Part shown: one piece after another, positions 7,833-16,450 of the stretch
How positions within the stretch are numbered: position 1 is the stretch's first letter
Layout: every line of letters begins with the position of its first letter
NCBI RefSeq assembly: GCF_902706035.1
Contig: NZ_CACSJA010000011.1
Span: forward strand, 1 to 64,000
DNA: 64,000 nucleotides
From: Pantoea sp. 18069
GTDB lineage: Bacteria; Pseudomonadota; Gammaproteobacteria; Burkholderiales; Burkholderiaceae_C
Reading direction: 5' to 3'
Notes under the pieces: model-generated
Database searches by the model: none
What the model was told of the DNA's origin: nothing
What the model saw: the letters and a program-made list of their open reading frames with translations, nothing else
Position numbers and translations under genes: made by a program

Positions 7833-8951
7833 ATGAGTACCCTTGCCGAACATATCCTGCCTGGAAGGGAGGGCCGCCCGGGGCGGGGCCTGCCGGGAGA
7901 CAGCCGTGCTGGCGCAGACCTCGCCGATGCAGCGCGCCCGGGCGCGGCGCCCGTGGCGCCCAAGGCCGTCGTTGCCAGGTCCGTCACGCCACTCTGGTGG
8001 CAAGGCGCGCTGGCGGCGCTGGCCTGGGGGCTGCTCGCGGCGCTCACGCATTTCTGGCCGAATCTGCCCGCGGGCTTTACCGAGTGGGCGTACACCACGG
8101 AGTTTGCCGTGGGGGCTGCCTTGATTTCCGGGCTGCTGCTGGCGCTGGTGCTCGCGCCCGAAAGCCTGCGGCCGCTGGCGTTGTTGCGCCACAAGCTGCG
8201 ACCCGCGGGCGCCTGGCTGGTCGCGCTTTCGCTGGGTTTGATCGCCTGGGAAGTGCTCACGGCCAAGCTCGGCCGCCTGCCCACGCCATTTTTCGCGCCG
8301 CCCCAGGCGCTGGTCGAGGTCTATGTGACCGACACCGAACGCCTGGCCGAAAGCGCGCTCAACTCGCTGCGCCTGCTGGCCATAGGCATTGGCATAGGCG
8401 CGCTCGTGGGCTTCGTCACGGGCGTGCTGATCGGCTGGTCGCGTACCGCGAGCTACTGGATCCATCCGCTGCTGCGCGTGCTCGGGCCGGTGCCCACGAC
8501 CGCGCTGCTGCCGGTGAGCTTCTATTTCTTTCCTTCGAGCTGGTCCACCGCGGTATTCCTGATCGCGCTGGGCATGGCCTTTCCCGTCGCCATCCTGACC
8601 TGGTCGGGCGTGGCCAGCGTGCACAAGAATTTCTATGACGTGGCGCGCACGCTGGGCGCGTCGCAGTGGTTCCTGGTGCTGCGCGTGGCAATTCCCGCGG
8701 CGCTGCCGCAGGTGTTCGTCGGCCTGTTCATGGGCCTGGGCGCGGCGTTCTCGACGCTGGTGGTCGCCGAAATGCTGGGCGTCAAATCAGGCCTGGGCTG
8801 GTATCTGACCTGGGCCCAGGGCTGGGCAGCCTACCCGAACATGTACGCCGCGCTGATCCTGATGGCCATCCTGTTTTCCGGCGTCATCACCTTGCTGTTC
8901 GCGTTCCGCGACCGCGTGCTCTCCTGGCAGAAAGGCACACTCAAATGGTAG
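7833..8951 (+). CDS. ABC transporter permease (SsuC type) with extra N-terminal membrane segments
   Basis: 372 residues, about 110 longer than usual for SsuC/TauC permeases. Residues 1-50 are Ala/Pro/Arg-rich, then two additional hydrophobic segments (about 54-72 and 88-110) precede the canonical permease that begins near 'AGAWLVALSLGLIAWEVL'. The cytoplasmic EAA loop is 'DVARTLGASQWFLVLRVAIP' followed by 'LPQVFVGLFMGLG', which docks the ATPase. The ATPase start overlaps this gene's stop. The extension resembles an N-terminal fused membrane module seen in some homologues; its role is unknown. Confidence 0.9.
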   Translation: MSTLAEHILPGREGRPGRGLPGDSRAGADLADAARPGAAPVAPKAVVARSVTPLWWQGALAALAWGLLAALTHFWPNLPAGFTEWAYTTEFAVGAALISGLLLALVLAPESLRPLALLRHKLRPAGAWLVALSLGLIAWEVLTAKLGRLPTPFFAPPQALVEVYVTDTERLAESALNSLRLLAIGIGIGALVGFVTGVLIGWSRTASYWIHPLLRVLGPVPTTALLPVSFYFFPSSWSTAVFLIALGMAFPVAILTWSGVASVHKNFYDVARTLGASQWFLVLRVAIPAALPQVFVGLFMGLGAAFSTLVVAEMLGVKSGLGWYLTWAQGWAAYPNMYAALILMAILFSGVITLLFAFRDRVLSWQKGTLKW

Positions 8952-9820
8952 GCACTGCCACCGCAACACGCCCGCTGCAAACGCCGGTGCACCGCTTTCC
9001 TGCCGCAGCCAATGCGGCCAGTCATTCCGGCGCCGGCGCGCGCATCGAAGTCCAGGGCGTGAGCCACTGGTTCGCACAGCGCAGCGCGAAAGCCTCGGCC
9101 GGCAAGGACAGCGCGGCGGCCAGGCTGCAGGTCATCGACGACCTCGACCTGGATATCGCGCCGGGCGAGTTCGTCGCGCTGCTGGGCCCCAGCGGCTGCG
9201 GCAAGAGCACCTTGCTGCGCCTGGTCGCCGGGCTGGAACCCGCGAGCGCGGGCCAATTGCTGCAGGACGGCGAAGCCATCACCGATCCCGATCCTTCGCG
9301 CATCGTGGTGTTCCAGGACCCTACGCTGTTTCCCTGGCGCACGGTCTGGGACAACGTCGCGCTGGGATTGCAGGCGCGCGGCCTGCTGAAGTCGCAAAGC
9401 CACCGCGTCGACGAGGCGCTGGCGCTGGTGGGGCTGGAGGCCTTTGCGCGCGCGCTGCCGCATGAACTGTCGGGCGGCATGGCGCAGCGCGTGGCGCTGG
9501 CGCGCGCGCTGGTCAACGACCCGCGCCTGCTGGTGCTCGACGAGCCGCTGGGCAAGCTCGACTCGCTGACGCGCCTTTCCATGCAGACCGAGCTGGTATC
9601 GCTGTGGCAGCGCAAGGGATTCTCGGCGCTGCTGGTGACGCACGATGTAGAGGAAGCGCTGTTCATGGCCCAGCGCGTGGTGGTGTTCTCCGAGCGGCCC
9701 GCGCGCATACGCGAAGTGCTGGTCAACGACCTGCCGTACCCGCGCCACCGCGGCGACCCGCGGCTGGTCGAACTGCGCCGCCAGGCGCTGGCGTTGCTCG
9801 GACTTGGAGACAGCTGGTAG
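8945..9820 (+). CDS. ABC transporter ATP-binding protein (SsuB type)
   Basis: 291 residues with all ABC motifs: Walker A 'GPSGCGKST' (81-89), Q-loop glutamine near 124, signature 'LSGGMAQRVALARA' (175-188), Walker B 'LLVLDEPLG' and the H-loop 'VTHDVEEAL'. A 40-residue N-terminal extension precedes the domain. The ATG at 8945 lies inside the permease's final codons (stop 8949-8951), giving tight translational coupling. It energises import by the permease at 7833 with the binding protein at 6765. Confidence 0.92.
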   Translation: MVGTATATRPLQTPVHRFPAAANAASHSGAGARIEVQGVSHWFAQRSAKASAGKDSAAARLQVIDDLDLDIAPGEFVALLGPSGCGKSTLLRLVAGLEPASAGQLLQDGEAITDPDPSRIVVFQDPTLFPWRTVWDNVALGLQARGLLKSQSHRVDEALALVGLEAFARALPHELSGGMAQRVALARALVNDPRLLVLDEPLGKLDSLTRLSMQTELVSLWQRKGFSALLVTHDVEEALFMAQRVVVFSERPARIREVLVNDLPYPRHRGDPRLVELRRQALALLGLGDSW

Positions 9821-9823
9821 TGC

Positions 9824-11053
9824 ATGGTTTTGTCGACTGATTTCGTCACCGGCGTACTCGAAGCCCTGTACGCCGTGCAGCTCGCGCTGCGCGATGTGTG
9901 GCATGCGCTGGGGCTTTCCGGGGCCGTGGCAGACCAGCCCGCCTGGCCGTTCGCGCAGCGCCTGGCCGCCGAGCGGCTGCTGCTAGAGCCCGGGCATGCG
10001 CGCCGCGTGGTGATCACGCTGGCCTGCGTTGCGGTGGCCGTGGTGCTGTTGCTGTTCGCACTGGTGCTTGCCGGGCTGCGGCGTCCCCGGCAGCCTCTTC
10101 ATGCGCGCCGGCGCAGGCTGTGGCGCCATGGCCTGGTGGCCGGTGCCGCGGCGCTGCTGGTCTTTGCGCCCTGGCCGAACAAGGCCTTGCTCTGGGCGCC
10201 GGCCGTGCCGACCAGCCTGCACCGTGCGCCCCAGGCCTTCTCCACGCAGAGCATTGCCCAGGGCCAGGCGGTGTTCACCCAGCATTGTGCGCAATGCCAT
10301 GGCGCGGATGCGCGTGGCGAAGGCCCGCTGGCCAGCCAGCTCGCCCAGTGGCCGCCGAATCTTGCGGGCGGCCTGCTGTGGAAGCGCCTCGAAGGCGAGC
10401 TGTTCTGGCGCGTGCGCCACGGCATGCGCGATGCACGTTCGGGCGCGCAGACCATGCCTGGCGCGCCCGCGCTGTCGGACCAGGAAATCTGGTCGGCACT
10501 CGACTACCTGCAGGCCCGGGCTTCAGGCCAGATGCTGCGCGACATGGGCGCCTGGGAGCGACCGGTGCGCCTGCCCGCGAGCCGCCTGAACTGTCGTTAT
10601 GGCGGCCTGCGCAGCAGCGACAGCCTGCGCGGCCAGCGCCTGCAACTGGTGCTGCCATCCGCGGGCGAGCAGGCCTTGCCGAAGGAAGACCCGCGCTGGG
10701 TCACGGTGGTGCTTGGCACGCCGCCCATGGGCGCCGCGCACGCAGCGCCCGAATGCCTGGCCGAGGACCGCGCGCTGCTGCCCGCGCTGGCGTTGCTGCT
10801 GGGCGTGGCGCCGCAGGAAGTGCCAGGCCACAGGCTGTTTGTCGATCGCGACGGCTGGCTGCGCGCGCGCTCGGTGCCGGGCCAGGCCGCCTGGTCGGAA
10901 GATGATCTGATCTGCCGCAGCGAGTCGGCGCCAGCGCCCCCCGCTGCCGTTGCGGCAGCGGCCGATGCGCCGCCGGCGCAGGGCGTCGATGGCCTGTTGC
11001 GCCGCATGGACGCGGACAGGATGCGCCTGGTGCGCGCGGGCTACCCCCACTGA
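9824..11053 (+). CDS. Membrane-anchored mono-heme cytochrome c in a sulfonate-type ABC operon
   Basis: A 409-residue protein. Two hydrophobic segments lie near 62-84 and 102-116, then a class-I cytochrome c domain with the heme motif 'CAQCH' (155-159) and a likely axial methionine at 211 ('TMPGAPALSDQEIW'). Residues 245-409 form a further region with three more cysteines that matches no family I can name. The gene begins three bases after the ATPase stop. A cytochrome is not a usual part of Ssu/Tau operons; a plausible role is to take electrons from oxidation of released sulfite or another sulfur product to the respiratory chain, but no sulfite dehydrogenase catalytic subunit is nearby. Confidence 0.85.
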   Translation: MVLSTDFVTGVLEALYAVQLALRDVWHALGLSGAVADQPAWPFAQRLAAERLLLEPGHARRVVITLACVAVAVVLLLFALVLAGLRRPRQPLHARRRRLWRHGLVAGAAALLVFAPWPNKALLWAPAVPTSLHRAPQAFSTQSIAQGQAVFTQHCAQCHGADARGEGPLASQLAQWPPNLAGGLLWKRLEGELFWRVRHGMRDARSGAQTMPGAPALSDQEIWSALDYLQARASGQMLRDMGAWERPVRLPASRLNCRYGGLRSSDSLRGQRLQLVLPSAGEQALPKEDPRWVTVVLGTPPMGAAHAAPECLAEDRALLPALALLLGVAPQEVPGHRLFVDRDGWLRARSVPGQAAWSEDDLICRSESAPAPPAAVAAAADAPPAQGVDGLLRRMDADRMRLVRAGYPH

Positions 11054-11166
11054 AGCGGCAGCCGCCACTTCACAAAAATCGCACAAGCAAACGCGTTTTT
11101 CTTCGTTGGCGTGCGTGCACGGGTCGCCCGATCATGGCGTTTTGCAGCCATTCAAGGAGAAGAGCG

Positions 11167-12267
11167 ATGCCCGTACAGATCATTGGCCTGATTGCACCTC
11201 AGGAAGCTTCCGAGACCATTGCGCGCAAGGGGCCGGCGGTCGATACCGACTATGTGCGCACGCTGGCCCAGGCCCATGAGCATGCGGGCTTCGACCGTAT
11301 CCTGGTGCCCGCGAGCGCGACCAGCCCCGACCCCCTGCTCACGGTGGCGTACGCCGCGGCGCATACGCAGCGCATCAAGTTCCTGCTGGCCCACCGCCCG
11401 GGCTTTGTCTCGCCCACGCTCGCGGCGCGCCAGTTCGCGACGCTGGACCACTACACGGGCGGGCGCGTCGCGCTGCATTACATCAGCGGCGGCTCCGACG
11501 TCGACCAGCAGCGCGACGGCGACTTCCTGGGCCATGACGAGCGTTACGCGCGCACCGACGAGTACCTCACGGTGCTGCGCCGCGTCTGGACCGAGACCCA
11601 GCCTTTCGACCACGAAGGCACCTACTACAAGGCCAAGGGCGCGTTCTCCGAAGTCAAGCCGTTGCAGCAACCCTATGTGCCCATCTTCTTTGGCGGCGCG
11701 TCGGAGCCGGCGCTGAAAGTAGCGGGCAAGCATGCCGATGTCTATGCGCTGTGGGGCGAGTCGCTGGCGCAATCGGCGGACCTGGTGCGCCGCGTGCGCG
11801 CCGAAGCCGCGGCCCATGGCCGCGAAGTCGAATTCAGCATTTCCTTTCGCCCCATCATCGCCGCGACCGAGCAGCAGGCCTGGGACAAGGCCGAGGAAAT
11901 TCTTGCCGCCACGCGCAGCAAGCAGGTGCCGATCGCGCATGCGCGCGGCGCCGGCCCGCAGCAAAGCGAAGGCGCGCGCCGCCTGCTCGCCGATGCCGCC
12001 AAGGGCGACCGCGTGGACGAACGCCTGTGGACCGCGGTGGCGCGCGAAACCGGCGGCCGCAGCAACTCGACGTCGCTGGTCGGCACGCCCGAGCAGGTGG
12101 CCGAAGCGCTGCTCAAGTACTACGACCTGGGCATCACCACGCTGCTGCTGCGGGGCTTCGACCCGCTGCTCGACGCCATCGACTACGGGCGCGAGCTGAT
12201 TCCGCTGATCCGCGAGAAGGTCGCGCAGCGCGAGGCCCGGCGCACGCTCGAACGCAAGGCGGCCTGA
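11167..12267 (+). CDS. SsuD-like FMNH2-dependent alkanesulfonate monooxygenase
   Basis: 366 residues of the luciferase-like fold in the SsuD branch: 'FDRILVPASATSPDP', 'KFLLAHRPGFVSPTLAARQ' and 'YISGGSDVDQQRDGD' match the alkanesulfonate monooxygenase signature regions, and 'EVKPLQQPYVPIFFGGAS' the phosphate-binding loop. These enzymes release sulfite from alkanesulfonates with O2 and FMNH2. ATG 11167 is preceded by 'aaggagaag'; the frame from 11134 has no ribosome site. The reductase is probably the SsuE-type gene at 3276. Family assignment is firm; the exact substrate (sulfonate, sulfone-derived sulfinate or other) is not. Confidence 0.88.
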   Translation: MPVQIIGLIAPQEASETIARKGPAVDTDYVRTLAQAHEHAGFDRILVPASATSPDPLLTVAYAAAHTQRIKFLLAHRPGFVSPTLAARQFATLDHYTGGRVALHYISGGSDVDQQRDGDFLGHDERYARTDEYLTVLRRVWTETQPFDHEGTYYKAKGAFSEVKPLQQPYVPIFFGGASEPALKVAGKHADVYALWGESLAQSADLVRRVRAEAAAHGREVEFSISFRPIIAATEQQAWDKAEEILAATRSKQVPIAHARGAGPQQSEGARRLLADAAKGDRVDERLWTAVARETGGRSNSTSLVGTPEQVAEALLKYYDLGITTLLLRGFDPLLDAIDYGRELIPLIREKVAQREARRTLERKAA

Positions 12268-12269
12268 AC

Positions 12270-13421
12270 ATGAAACTGGAGATGACCTGGGGGGATACGG
12301 CGCGTACATTGGCCGCGGATTTCGGCCAGCGCGCGGCCCTGCATGACCGCGATGGCAGCTTTCCCCATGCCAATTTCGCCGACCTGCAGCAGGCCGGTTT
12401 CCTGGCGCTGGCCGCGCCCCGGGCCTTGGGCGGCCAGCAGGCATCGGTGGCCGAACTCGGTGAAGTCATAGGCGCGATAGGCTATGGCTGCCCCGCGACG
12501 GCGCTGGTGCTGAGCATGCAATACCTGCAGCAGCGCCACATGGCGCGGCCCGGCTCGGCCTGGCCCGAGCCGCTCGCGCGGCAGCTGGTGCGCGAAGCCA
12601 CGCAAGGCGTGTCGCTGGCCAACTCCCTGCGCGTGGAGCCCGAACTGGGCACGCCCGCGCGTGGCGGTCTGCCCGCCACGGTGGCCAGGCGCACGCCCGA
12701 AGGCTGGCGCCTGAGTGGCCGCAAGATCTACTCGACGGGCGCGCCCATCCTGCGCTGGTACGCGGTCTGGGCGCGCACGGACGACGCCGAGCCGCAGGTC
12801 GGTACCTTTCTTGTTCGCGCGGGCAGCCAGGGCGTGCGCATCGAGGAGACCTGGGACCATCTGGGCCTGCGCGCCAGCGGCAGCCATGACGTGATCTTCG
12901 ACGACGTTTTCACGCCGCTCGACCATGCGATCGGCGTCGCGCCCGTGGGCGCGCAGTCCAGGGACACCAACATGCAGGCCGAGATGACCGTGCTGCTGGG
13001 CGCGCTCTACACCGGCGTGGCCCTGGCCGCGCGCGACTGGCTGCTGACCTTTCTGCGCGAGCGCACGCCCGCGAGCCTGGGCGCGCCGCTGGCCACGCTG
13101 GCGCGCGTGCAGGAGGCCGTGGGCCGTATCGAAGCCTTGCTGCTGGCCAACCAGCGCCTGATTTCATCCCTGGCGCGCGAGCTGGACCAGGGCGTGCAGG
13201 TGCCGCTGGCCGACAGCGGCCTGATCAAGACCCTGGTGATGCGCCAGGCCGTGGAGCTGGTGCAGGAGGCCCTGGCCCTGACCAGCAACCACGGCCTGTC
13301 GCGCCGCAACCCGCTCGAGCGCCATCTGCGCGATGTGCTGTGCGGGCGCATCCATACGCCGCAGGAAGACAGTGCGCTGGTGCTGGCCGGGCGGGCGGCG
13401 CTGGAGCAGGGGCAGCGGTGA
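12270..13421 (+). CDS. Acyl-CoA dehydrogenase-like flavoprotein (SfnB/DszC-like group)
   Basis: 383 residues with the acyl-CoA dehydrogenase fold: an N-terminal helical domain, the middle beta domain ('WRLSGRKIYSTGAP', 'TWDHLGLRASGSHDVIFDDVF') and a C-terminal helical bundle with 'LTSNHGLSRRNPLERHLRDV'. Members found beside Ssu-type genes act in organosulfur use as monooxygenases or desulfurising enzymes rather than in fatty acid oxidation. The start at 12270 lies two bases after the preceding stop, so it is co-translated with the SsuD-like gene. A second, distant paralogue is encoded at 16447-17568. Exact reaction unknown. Confidence 0.85.
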   Translation: MKLEMTWGDTARTLAADFGQRAALHDRDGSFPHANFADLQQAGFLALAAPRALGGQQASVAELGEVIGAIGYGCPATALVLSMQYLQQRHMARPGSAWPEPLARQLVREATQGVSLANSLRVEPELGTPARGGLPATVARRTPEGWRLSGRKIYSTGAPILRWYAVWARTDDAEPQVGTFLVRAGSQGVRIEETWDHLGLRASGSHDVIFDDVFTPLDHAIGVAPVGAQSRDTNMQAEMTVLLGALYTGVALAARDWLLTFLRERTPASLGAPLATLARVQEAVGRIEALLLANQRLISSLARELDQGVQVPLADSGLIKTLVMRQAVELVQEALALTSNHGLSRRNPLERHLRDVLCGRIHTPQEDSALVLAGRAALEQGQR

Positions 13422-13440
13422 AGCGCAGAGCATGCCCTTC

Positions 13441-13563
13441 GGTTGAGGGCAGGCCGTTCATGGTTCGACAGGCTCACCACGAACGGAAATGCCACACATA
13501 CTCTTTGGGCGGGTTTTCACTCCGTTCGCCCTGAGCCTCGCTGCGCGGGCCGGTCGAAGGGCA
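13441..13563. repeat. Dispersed extragenic inverted repeat (family A, copy 2)
   Basis: 'ggttcgacaggctcaccac' (13472 region) followed by 'gaacgg', and opposed 'ccgttcgccctgagcc' ending 'gtcgaagggc'. Same cores as 4186-4312, 22016-22104 and 41604-41630. Lies between convergent genes (stop at 13421 and stop at 13586). Confidence 0.75.
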
Positions 13564-13585
13564 TTTCAGGGCGTGATCGGCATGC

Positions 13586-14359
13586 TCACTGGTTCCTCCC
13601 CACCCATCTCCCCGTCACCGCCCTTGCCGCGACATCCAGCATGAAGCCCAGGCAACCGACCACGACGATGCCCGCCATCAGTTCGTCATAGGCCAAGCGG
13701 TCGCGCGTATCGAGAATGAAATAGCCCATGCCCGCGGACACGCCCAGCATTTCGGCCGGCACCAGCACGATCCAGGCGATGCCCAGCGCGAGCCGGAAAC
13801 CGGTGAGCACATGGGTGAGGATTCCGGGCACAACGATGTGCAGCACGACTTCGGCGCGCGTCGCCGACAGGCTGTGCGCGAGCTGCAGCCAGCTCTTGTC
13901 GAGCGCCGCGACGCCGGCCGCGGTATTGAGCATGATGGGCCAGACGGCGGCAAACGTCAGCAGGAACACCACCGGCGCTTCGCCCACGCCCAGCGCCATC
14001 ACCGCCAGCGGCATCCACGACAGCGGCGAGACCATGCGCAGGAACTGGAACAGCGTTCCCGTGAGCTTGGCGAACAGCGGCGACAGACCCACCCAGATGC
14101 CCAGCGGCACGGCGATCAGCAGCGCCAGCAGCAGCGACAGGCCGATGCGCTGCAGGCTCAGCAGGATGTGTTCCCACAGATCGCCCGCGGCCAGCAGCCG
14201 GCCCAGCGCCGCGAAGCCGGCCGTGGGCGCGAACGCGTTGCGTATCGCGTCTACATCCGACAGCTGGCGCGCGCCCAGCGACCACAATCCCACGGCCAGC
14301 AGCAGGCCGACGATGGGCCAGACCAGACGGTCCGCGGCCCGCTTGATGCCTTTGCTCAT
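13586..14359 (-). CDS. ABC transporter permease (nitrate/sulfonate type)
   Basis: 257 residues with about six membrane segments. The EAA loop region is 'LAHSLSATRAEVVLHIVVPG' followed by 'LTHVLTGFRLALGIAWIVLVPAEML', typical of NrtB/SsuC permeases. It starts at 14359 with ATGA overlap on the binding-protein gene (stop ends at 14356), so the two are translationally coupled. It is last in the five-gene minus-strand operon and works with the ATPase at 15641 and binding protein at 14356. Confidence 0.92.
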   Translation of the reverse strand: MSKGIKRAADRLVWPIVGLLLAVGLWSLGARQLSDVDAIRNAFAPTAGFAALGRLLAAGDLWEHILLSLQRIGLSLLLALLIAVPLGIWVGLSPLFAKLTGTLFQFLRMVSPLSWMPLAVMALGVGEAPVVFLLTFAAVWPIMLNTAAGVAALDKSWLQLAHSLSATRAEVVLHIVVPGILTHVLTGFRLALGIAWIVLVPAEMLGVSAGMGYFILDTRDRLAYDELMAGIVVVGCLGFMLDVAARAVTGRWVGRNQ

Positions 14360-15597
14360 GCCGCGATGATTTCCTTGCGCGTGAAGCTTTCGGCATGGCC
14401 AAAGGCCTTGAGGCCGCCGACCTGCTTGAGCGCGTTCTTCACGAAGCGGTCATCGACCAGATCCCTGGCGACGAACTTCGGATCGAGCTTTTCAAGAAAG
14501 GCCGCATTGCCTTCGACATGCGTGACCTGCAGCGCCTTGACGAGCTCCTCTGTGTACGACGCATAGGGGTAGGGCTGGAAGTCGATGCGCCGCTGGTTCC
14601 ACTGCGGGTGCTTGATCACGCCATCGCGCGTGTACTGCGCCATCTCGGTCGCGGCCAGCACCTTGGTCAGCACCGGCAGGCCGTGCGGCGTGTACTTGCC
14701 TTCGCCGCTGCTCGCCAGCAGCTTGGCGGTATCGAGCTGGTTGTCGCGCGTCCAGAGCTGGGCCTTGACGATGGCGGTGGTGACTTTCTGCGCCCATTCG
14801 GGGCGTTCGTTGATGTCGCGCTCGGCCAGCGTCAGCAGGCAGCAGGCGTGGTTCTGCCAGACATCGCCGACGAAGCGCAGCACCTTGCCCACGCCCGAAA
14901 TCTCGGCCGCGGCGACGAACGGCTCGGCGACGATATAACCCGAGACGGCCTTGGCGGCCAGCGCCGAGACCATTTCCGCGGGCGGCATCACGACCAGATT
15001 GACTTCGTCGGCGGCCAGGCTGCCGCTGCGCGCGCGGCTCACGGCCTTGAGGCCGTTGGCGCGCAGCAACTGCTGCAGCACCACGTTGTGGATCGAGTAC
15101 CAGAACGGAATCGCGACCTGGGTGCCGCCCAGGTCCTTGACCGAGTCGATGTGGCGCGCGACGGCCAGCGCCGAGCCGTTCATGTGGTTCCAGGCCACGA
15201 CCTTGGCCGCGAACTGCGAGCCGTAGCGCACGAACATGGTCGTAGGCGACAGCAGGTGGACGACGTTGACCTGGCCGGCGACAAAGGCTTCGATGATCTG
15301 TGCCCAGGTGCGAAACAGCCGCGGCTTTTCGGTGCGCAGGCCTTCGGCCTCGAACAGCTTGCGGCTGTGGGCGACGAGCAGGGGCGTGGCATCGGTGATC
15401 GGCAGGTAGCCTATGCGCACCGGCACATCGTCGCCCTTGTTGGCCTGGGCCATGGCGTCGCCGGCGCGCAGGAAAGGCGTTGCCGCGGCGCTGCTGAGCG
15501 CCGCCACCCGCAGCCAGTCGCGGCGGCTGATGCCGCAGTCGCAGGTCGAGGAGGCGCAGATGTGCTGGTAGTTGGGCGCTTGATTTTGCTGGTCCAT
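14356..15597 (-). CDS. ABC transporter substrate-binding protein (NrtA/CmpA-like)
   Basis: A 413-residue binding protein. The N-terminus carries a cysteine-rich lead ('CASSTCDCGISRRDWLR') with a twin-arginine motif near 25, then a hydrophobic stretch ending around 50, so export is probably by Tat. 'VRIGYLPITDATPLLVAHS' and 'VVHLLSPTTMFVRYGS' are typical of the NrtA/CmpA/SsuA superfamily. Start 15597 begins 'MDQQNQ'. It differs clearly from the binding protein at 6765, so the two transporters probably import different ligands. Confidence 0.9.
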   Translation of the reverse strand: MDQQNQAPNYQHICASSTCDCGISRRDWLRVAALSSAAATPFLRAGDAMAQANKGDDVPVRIGYLPITDATPLLVAHSRKLFEAEGLRTEKPRLFRTWAQIIEAFVAGQVNVVHLLSPTTMFVRYGSQFAAKVVAWNHMNGSALAVARHIDSVKDLGGTQVAIPFWYSIHNVVLQQLLRANGLKAVSRARSGSLAADEVNLVVMPPAEMVSALAAKAVSGYIVAEPFVAAAEISGVGKVLRFVGDVWQNHACCLLTLAERDINERPEWAQKVTTAIVKAQLWTRDNQLDTAKLLASSGEGKYTPHGLPVLTKVLAATEMAQYTRDGVIKHPQWNQRRIDFQPYPYASYTEELVKALQVTHVEGNAAFLEKLDPKFVARDLVDDRFVKNALKQVGGLKAFGHAESFTRKEIIAA

Positions 15598-15640
15598 GGG
15601 GCTTGCCTGGCTGAAGGTGGGTGGAAGAAGAGGGCGGGTT

Positions 15641-16450
15641 TCAGGCCGATACCGCGCCATGTCGGCGCGCATGCAGCTCGGCGAGGATCTCGAGCCGCAG
15701 CGCGGTGATCTCCGCGGGGTGTTCGTGGCGTGGGTGCGGCACATCGACGCGCCATTCGCGCACGATGCAGCCCCCCTGGTCATTGGGCAGGCGGCCCATC
15801 AGCAGGATGCGGTCGGCGACCAGGATCGCTTCGTCGATGTCGTGCGTGACGACCAGCGCGGCCGTGTGCCACTGGTGCACCAGGTCGACGAGCAACTCCT
15901 GCATTTCGGTGCGCGTGATCGCATCGAGCGCCGAGAACGGCTCGTCGGCGAGCAGCAGCTTGGGCTCGCGAGCCAGCGCGCGCGCCAGGGCCACGCGCTG
16001 CGCCATGCCGCCCGACAGCTGCGCGGGGTGCAGCTCCTCCTTGCCGGCCAGGCCCACGGCGGCGATCGCCTGGGCGACGCGCGCGTTCAGCCGTTCGGCT
16101 TCGATGCTGGGCTGGTGCTTGAAGTCCAGGCCGAAGGCCACGTTCTTCGCCACCGTGAGCCAGGGCAGCAGGCTGGCCTGCTGGAACACGACGGCGGCGC
16201 GCGGGTGCGGCTGGGTCAGGGGCGCGCCGAGAAAGCGCACGCTGCCGGCTGTGGGCGGCTGCAGGCCCGCGAGCGCGCGCAGCAGCGTCGACTTGCCGCA
16301 GCCGCTGCCGCCGAGCAGGCAGACGATTTCCTGCGGGCGGATGGCGATGTCGATGCCGCTGAAGATGCGCGGACCCTGGCCATAGGCGCAGGCCAGGCCC
16401 TGGCCCTGCAGCGCGAAATCCGCCTCGGCGGGCGCGGCTACGCTGTTCAT
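15641..16450 (-). CDS. ABC transporter ATP-binding protein (SsuB/TauB type)
   Basis: 269 residues. Walker A 'GGSGCGKST', signature 'LSGGMAQRVALARA', Walker B 'LLLADEPFSALD' and H-loop 'VTHDIDEA' are all present. The start at 16450 overlaps the stop of the upstream flavoprotein gene (16447) by ATGA, and the binding-protein gene follows 43 bases later. It energises the importer formed with the genes at 13586 and 14356. Confidence 0.92.
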   Translation of the reverse strand: MNSVAAPAEADFALQGQGLACAYGQGPRIFSGIDIAIRPQEIVCLLGGSGCGKSTLLRALAGLQPPTAGSVRFLGAPLTQPHPRAAVVFQQASLLPWLTVAKNVAFGLDFKHQPSIEAERLNARVAQAIAAVGLAGKEELHPAQLSGGMAQRVALARALAREPKLLLADEPFSALDAITRTEMQELLVDLVHQWHTAALVVTHDIDEAILVADRILLMGRLPNDQGGCIVREWRVDVPHPRHEHPAEITALRLEILAELHARRHGAVSA

